This document shows, in pieces, positions 5,768-6,036 of a stretch of DNA of 6,036 nucleotides. The position numbers and the translations under genes were made by a program. The notes beneath the pieces are model-generated. The model saw only the letters and a list, made by a program, of their open reading frames with translations, was not told the origin of the DNA and did not search any database. How positions within the stretch are numbered: the stretch's first letter is position 1; each line of letters begins with the position of its first letter. Source of the stretch: Acidobacteriota bacterium (lineage in GTDB: Bacteria > Acidobacteriota > Aminicenantia > UBA2199); the NCBI GenBank assembly GCA_028749105.1, contig JAQUQF010000114.1, positions 1 through 6,036 of the forward strand, read 5' to 3'.

Positions 5768-5857
5768 GGAGGGATGGCAGAGCGGTCGATTGCGGCGGTC
5801 TTGAAAACCGTTGTCCCTTTACGGGGACCGTGGGTTCGAATCCTACTCCCTCCGCCA
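5768..5857 (+). tRNA. tRNA-Ser, anticodon TGA
   Basis: The full cloverleaf can be drawn. The acceptor stem is GGAGGGA (5768-5774) with TCCCTCC (5847-5853), discriminator G5854 as expected for serine, and encoded CCA (5855-5857). The D stem is GCA/TGC. The anticodon stem GCGGT/ACCGT encloses the loop CTTGAAA with TGA at 5802-5804. A long variable arm (GTCCC/GGGAC, 5813-5828) marks the class II serine type. The T stem GTGGG/CCTAC holds TTCGAAT. It reads UCA and probably other UCN codons. Its 3' arm is repeated in inverted and direct form just downstream. Confidence 0.96.
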
Positions 5858-5885
5858 TCAACTTGAATTTGCGGAGGGAGTAGGA
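5841..5885. repeat. 15-bp perfect inverted repeat pairing the tRNA-Ser 3' arm with its trailer
   Basis: TCCTACTCCCTCCGC (5841-5855), which spans the end of the T loop, the T stem, the acceptor strand and the discriminator, is the exact reverse complement of GCGGAGGGAGTAGGA (5871-5885). The loop between them is 15 nt. If the primary transcript extends past 5885, this stem would compete with tRNA folding. No T-run follows, so it is not a standard terminator. Confidence 0.8.
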
Positions 5886-5927
5886 ACTGCAGGACGCGAA
5901 GCGGACTGCTCATCCCTTTCCCTCCGC
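5871..5927 (+). other. 57-nt extended hairpin element after tRNA-Ser (structured RNA or palindromic repeat)
   Basis: The outer stem is GCGGAGGGA (5871-5879) with TCCCTCCGC (5919-5927), extended by a G-U pair. AGG (5882-5884) can pair with CCT (5915-5917). The inner stem GCAG (5889-5892)/CTGC (5906-5909) is followed by facing GA/GA steps that can form tandem G-A pairs. The tip is CGC-GAA-GCG (5895-5903). The order of nested pairs argues for a real fold, but whether this is a transcribed RNA, a dispersed repeat or part of tRNA trailer processing cannot be told from one copy. I recognise no named RNA family. Confidence 0.45.
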
Positions 5928-5956
5928 TTGACTTTACAATCAATCTCCCATAATAT
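5928..5956 (+). promoter_or_regulatory. Sigma70-type promoter for the gene entering the right edge
   Basis: TTGACT (5928-5933) and TAATAT (5951-5956) are 17 bases apart, predicting a start near 5963 and a leader of about 32 nt. It begins directly after the last base of the 57-nt hairpin element. Confidence 0.75.
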
Positions 5957-5970
5957 TCGCCTGTAGGAAG

Positions 5971-5984
5971 GGCGGAAATCCGCC
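5971..5984 (+). promoter_or_regulatory. Small leader hairpin next to the ribosome binding site
   Basis: GGCGG and CCGCC form a 5-bp stem around AAAT in the predicted leader, ending directly before AGGAGG. It could modulate ribosome access, but it is short and may be incidental. Confidence 0.3.
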
Positions 5985-5990
5985 AGGAGG
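5985..5990 (+). promoter_or_regulatory. Ribosome binding site deciding the GTG start at 5995
   Basis: AGGAGG is followed after four bases by GTG (5995-5997), with an open frame to the window edge. No ATG lies in the leader at a suitable distance. Confidence 0.65.
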
Positions 5991-5994
5991 CCGC

Positions 5995-6036
5995 GTGTCC
6001 AAGACCCAAGAGACCGCTTCCACCGCCGCGCCAACC
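5995..6036 (+). CDS. N-terminal fragment of an unidentified protein (14 codons in window)
   Basis: A GTG start after AGGAGG opens a frame reading MSKTQETASTAAPT before the sequence ends. The support is positional: promoter, leader of about 32 nt, strong Shine-Dalgarno site and open frame. The visible residues are polar and Ala/Thr-rich, like a disordered N-terminus, and do not identify a family. Confidence 0.6.
   Translation, partial: MSKTQETASTAAPT

Noticed and set aside
5634..5861. Minus-strand frame containing GFEPTVPVKGQRFSRPP
   Set aside because: This is the well-known spurious translation of the antisense strand of a tRNA-Ser gene.
5659..5883. Plus-strand frame running through the tRNA
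   Set aside because: It is produced by the tRNA sequence itself and has no ribosome binding site or protein motif.
1..6036. CRISPR array, insertion sequence or phage genes
   Set aside because: No regularly spaced repeats, no transposase or integrase motifs and no phage structural genes are visible on either strand.

Overview
The window looks like chromosomal DNA from a GC-rich, probably anaerobic bacterium. Supporting signs are consensus-like sigma70 promoters, Shine-Dalgarno sites, a tRNA-Ser with encoded CCA, and an iron-sulfur ferredoxin:disulfide reductase of the kind common in anaerobes. The palindrome between the convergent genes resembles elements I recall from uncultured bacterial genomes (Candidatus Aminicenantes is one possibility), but this placement is weak.

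Left part, plus strand (1-2509). A DnaE-family DNA polymerase runs in from the left edge. It keeps the three catalytic aspartates, has a degenerate glycine loop, and stops right after its helix-hairpin-helix region, so it has no OB-fold or clamp/tau-binding tail. Three bases after its stop begins a near-perfect promoter (TTGACT-17-TATAAT). This drives a two-gene redox unit: a CVWC glutaredoxin-like protein overlapping by ATGA with a ferredoxin:thioredoxin-reductase catalytic subunit fused to a rubredoxin domain. The likely electron path is ferredoxin to the 4Fe-4S/rubredoxin reductase to the small CxxC protein.

Middle, minus strand (2568-5590). A short convergent gap holds a 10-bp palindrome. 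Beyond it lie two leftward genes that are probably separate transcription units. The first is a SufS/CsdA-like PLP enzyme with a TTG start, its own promoter and a CSC motif at the catalytic cysteine site. The second is a signal-peptide-bearing protein with the (alpha/alpha)6-barrel pattern of the N-acylglucosamine 2-epimerase family. The promoter of the second gene is overlapped by a perfect 19-bp palindrome, a likely operator.

Right end, plus strand (5591-6036). A tRNA-Ser(UGA) sits behind a near-perfect promoter. Just after it, a 15-nt segment is the exact reverse complement of the tRNA's 3' arm. The same segment can instead close a 57-nt hairpin whose far arm is an imperfect direct copy of the tRNA end. 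A further promoter, a small leader hairpin, a Shine-Dalgarno site and a GTG start open a gene cut off by the window edge.

The most interesting items are the tRNA-linked mutually exclusive hairpins, the glutaredoxin/FTR-rubredoxin pair with CFC in place of CHC, the operator-like palindromes, and the truncated polymerase.
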